This document shows positions 62,617 to 64,000 of a DNA stretch of 64,000 nt, piece after piece. The notes under the pieces were generated by a model that was not told where the DNA came from, made no database searches, and worked only from the letters and a program-made list of their open reading frames with translations. The position numbers and the translations under genes are program-made. Source of the DNA: Carnobacterium maltaromaticum DSM 20342 (GTDB lineage Bacteria > Bacillota > Bacilli > Lactobacillales > Carnobacteriaceae); NCBI RefSeq assembly GCF_000744945.1, contig NZ_JQMX01000001.1, forward strand, positions 2,604,001 to 2,668,000, written 5' to 3'. Every line of letters begins with the position of its first letter. Position 1 is the first letter of the stretch.

Positions 62617-62695
62617 ATTTATGTGGGTATTTTGTGGGAACAATATATTTTTATGTGTAAAAATACTGATATATAGCTATAATTCAACCTTATCG

Positions 62696-62716
62696 ATTTA
62701 TGGTGAGCGTAGGTAA
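62696..62716 (+). pseudogene. yabA: Displaced native 3' end of yabA, with attR core
   Basis: The 14-bp core 62696-62709 equals attL. Read in the yabA frame it gives Tyr-Gly-Glu-Arg-Arg-stop (TAA 62714-62716). This is the original end of yabA, cut off by the prophage, and its terminator follows. Start of the host DNA. Confidence 0.9.
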
Positions 62717-62740
62717 GTATTTAATACTGCTGAGTTAAGT

Positions 62741-62778
62741 AAAGTTTTAGATTAGGATTAATCTAGAACTTTATTTGT
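62741..62778 (+). terminator. Original yabA operon terminator
   Basis: Perfect 14-bp stem AAAGTTTTAGATTA / TAATCTAGAACTTT with a 4-base loop, then ATTTG. Once the terminator of tmk-yabA. Confidence 0.8.
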
Positions 62779-62894
62779 CGTTATATGTATTTGTTCGTAA
62801 CGAAACAAACAAAAAACTATGATTTTTAGTGAAAAGTATGCTATATTAAAGAGCATAAAAGGAAGCGTTTTATTAATTGAAAGGTGGGATTTCC

Positions 62895-63092
62895 ATGAAT
62901 CAAATGACAGCTAATGAAATCATTGAATTTTTACAACGTCAAAAAGAAACAACTAAATTTACTTTTAATATGGTCAATCCTGATAATTTTATGATTGTGA
63001 TTGAATTGAAAAATGAACCGGCAGCTTTTATGTTTATCAATGAGAATACAGAAGCAACGTTTGAATTGACAGATGCAAATGAATTACTTTAA
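62895..63092 (+). CDS. Small hypothetical protein
   Basis: 65 residues, soluble, not recognised. AAGGTGGG lies 7 bases before the ATG. An extended -10 box (TGCTATATT at 62838-62846) and the near-palindrome TTGTTCGTAACGAAACAA (62797-62814) lie upstream, suggesting a regulated single gene. Confidence 0.7.
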   Translation: MNQMTANEIIEFLQRQKETTKFTFNMVNPDNFMIVIELKNEPAAFMFINENTEATFELTDANELL

Positions 63093-63109
63093 ATAAAGTG
63101 AAAATAAAG

Positions 63110-63148
63110 AAGTCAGTAGATAGAGAATTCTAAAGATGTTACTGACTT
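63110..63148 (+). terminator. Inverted repeat after the small gene
   Basis: AAGTCAGTA / TACTGACTT, 9 bp with a 21-base loop, no strong T run. It overlaps the -35 box of the antisense RNA that follows. Confidence 0.5.
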
Positions 63149-63241
63149 GAAAAGTATTGCTAACCATGGTAAGATTGAGATAAGAAAAATTCATTGTATA
63201 CACCAAACCCCCATATCTCGCACGATATGGGGGTTTTTGTT
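63147..63241 (+). ncRNA. Antitoxin RNA (RNA II-like) with promoter and terminator
   Basis: -35 TTGAAA (63147-63152), 17 bases, -10 TAAGAT (63170-63175); predicted RNA from about 63182 to the terminator AAACCCCCATAT / ATATGGGGGTTT (63205-63236) plus T5. About 58 nt. Its 63189-63204 is complementary (15 of 16, the other G-U) to the ribosome site and start codon of the toxin mRNA. Confidence 0.8.
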
Positions 63242-63285
63242 ATACTAAGTAAAAAAACATAACGGGTGTTGACAGTTGTCACCTC

Positions 63286-63378
63286 TTATTTATCTTTACG
63301 GTTTAGCCAATAGCCGAAAACCTCTGCAAGTATTGCTACAGTCAAAGGCAAGATAAACGTTACAAGAAACAAATTCAT
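63286..63378 (-). CDS. Fst/holin-like type I toxin
   Basis: 30 residues: MNLFLVTFILPLTVAILAEV, then FGYWLNRKDK. One transmembrane helix and a charged tail, typical of the Fst/TxpA-type toxin superfamily. GGAGGTG lies 6-7 bases before the ATG and is covered by the antisense RNA. Upstream on the minus strand an extended -10 box TGCTATACT (complement of 63433-63441). The stem TCTCAC / GTGAGA next to the ribosome site recalls the 5' helix of Fst mRNAs. Confidence 0.85.
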   Translation of the reverse strand: MNLFLVTFILPLTVAILAEVFGYWLNRKDK

Positions 63379-63444
63379 TGCATACACCTCCTCTCACTAA
63401 GACTAGTCCCTCGTGAGATAGGTGACTCTAAAAGTATAGCATAC

Positions 63445-63673
63445 CATTTTATTGAATGAAAACAGTTATTTAATTAGTTGTCATATTGGAATGATTGTTG
63501 TATATGAAACAAAATGAAGACAATTGAAACAAGTTTATCCCTATAATTAGGTGATAAGCTTGTTTTGTTATCTAATCGTTTTCCTACATAGCGGAAATTT
63601 ATTGAGTGGTAGGATTTTGCATAGGGTTGTATGCTAGGAGTAAGAAATCGAAAAGAAAAAGGAGTGAATAAAA
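63445..63673 (+). other. Intergenic region upstream of the PTS gene
   Basis: About 230 AT-rich bases without a gene. It must hold the promoter of the PTS gene, but I cannot choose one. AAGGAG lies 9 bases before the ATG. Confidence 0.4.
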
Positions 63674-63979
63674 ATGAAAACGATTTTATTAATTTGTGGT
63701 GGCGGAGCTTCTAGTGGATTTATGGCAGCAAATATGCGGAAAGCAGCAAAAAAGAAAGGCTTAGAGGTATCTATTTCAGCCAGAAGTGAATCTGAGTTAG
63801 AGGAGCATTTGGATACCATTGATGTATTGTTAATTGGACCGCATTTAGCTTATATGGAAGAAGAGGCAAAAGAAAAAGCAGCAAGTTCAGGCAGAGAGAT
63901 TCTTGTTAAGGTTATCCCTCAGAAAGTCTATGGAATGATGGATGGTGTAGGTGCCTTAGAATTATTAGATAGTAAGTAG
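63674..63979 (+). CDS. PTS system EIIB component, lactose/cellobiose type
   Basis: 101 residues, a stand-alone EIIB of the lactose/cellobiose/chitobiose family. Cys near residue 8 in LLICGGGASSGF is the phosphorylation site. It passes phosphate from EIIA to the incoming beta-glycoside. The C-terminal YGMMDG is typical. Partner genes lie beyond the window. Confidence 0.9.
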   Translation: MKTILLICGGGASSGFMAANMRKAAKKKGLEVSISARSESELEEHLDTIDVLLIGPHLAYMEEEAKEKAASSGREILVKVIPQKVYGMMDGVGALELLDSK

Positions 63980-64000
63980 TCTAGTTCTTATGAGCCAACT

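Larger units (their letters stand above)
24238..62709 (+). mobile_element. Integrated siphophage prophage (PSA-like head-tail organisation)
   Basis: The ~38.5 kb element is bounded by the 14-bp direct repeat ATTTATGGTGAGCG. It has lysogeny, early replication, ArpU, packaging, HK97-type head, long non-contractile tail and lysis genes in standard siphophage order. Two identical 1265-bp IS elements sit inside; without them the genome is about 35.9 kb. The lytic genes run left to right; integrase, lipoprotein, cI and two morons run the other way. Structural genes look intact, but the Cro-type gene is disrupted. Confidence 0.93.

Noticed and set aside
24262..62695. CRISPR array or restriction-modification genes in the prophage
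   Set aside because: No regularly spaced repeats, Cas-like or methyltransferase motifs were seen.

Overview
The window is chromosomal DNA of a low-GC Gram-positive bacterium of the order Lactobacillales. Carnobacterium or a close relative fits best, but that is inference: the 16S gene is not in the window. The order rRNA - tRNA cluster - ctsR - clpC, then dnaX - ebfC - recR - yaaL ... tmk - pstA - holB - ricT - yabA, is the conserved Firmicutes arrangement.

Layout: 1-4211 is the end of an rRNA operon (23S, 5S, eight tRNAs: Val, Lys, Leu, Thr, Gly, Leu, Arg, Pro). 4377-11446 holds the CtsR-controlled ctsR-clpC pair, a small membrane protein, a PucR-like regulator, tadA, proC, the SRP RNA and a carbonic anhydrase lipoprotein gene broken (or phase-switched) at a nine-base homopolymer. 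11677-24261 is the replication and recombination housekeeping block, interrupted by a PLP decarboxylase/DUF1576 operon and a MarR-MFS efflux pair that shares a visible operator.

24238-62709 is an almost complete ~38.5 kb siphophage prophage inserted in the last codons of yabA. A 14-bp core is repeated at both ends. The left copy gives yabA a phage-supplied ending (one extra Thr); the displaced native ending (Tyr-Gly-Glu-Arg-Arg-stop) lies at the right end with the native yabA terminator. From left to right the prophage has integrase, a lipoprotein (possible superinfection exclusion), CI repressor and operators, a DUF739 (Cro-type) gene split by an IS3-family element, an excisionase candidate, two reverse-strand moron cassettes (one DUF1883), an antirepressor, a plasmid-like replication module (HUH-type Rep, PcfK, PcfJ) with a candidate antisense RNA, DUF2303 and HNH proteins, a second identical IS copy splitting another phage gene, ArpU, packaging, HK97-type head, tail, holin and a secreted amidase. 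The IS copies carry different 3-bp target duplications (AAT and AAG), so each can be removed on paper to restore the gene it hit.

The most unusual feature is that the major capsid and major tail genes both end in CCC-TAA followed by the same ~75-base hairpin-forming sequence. A +1 slip there adds the same 21-residue start of a fibronectin-III-like domain to both proteins. This is the arrangement known from Listeria phage PSA. Here the rest of the Fn3-like domain follows the capsid gene as a separate frame, and the hairpin stems are conserved while the loop has diverged between copies.

Beyond attR, 62710-64000 is host DNA again: the yabA terminator, a small gene, a previously too-short-to-see Fst-like type I toxin with its convergent antisense RNA, and a PTS EIIB gene.
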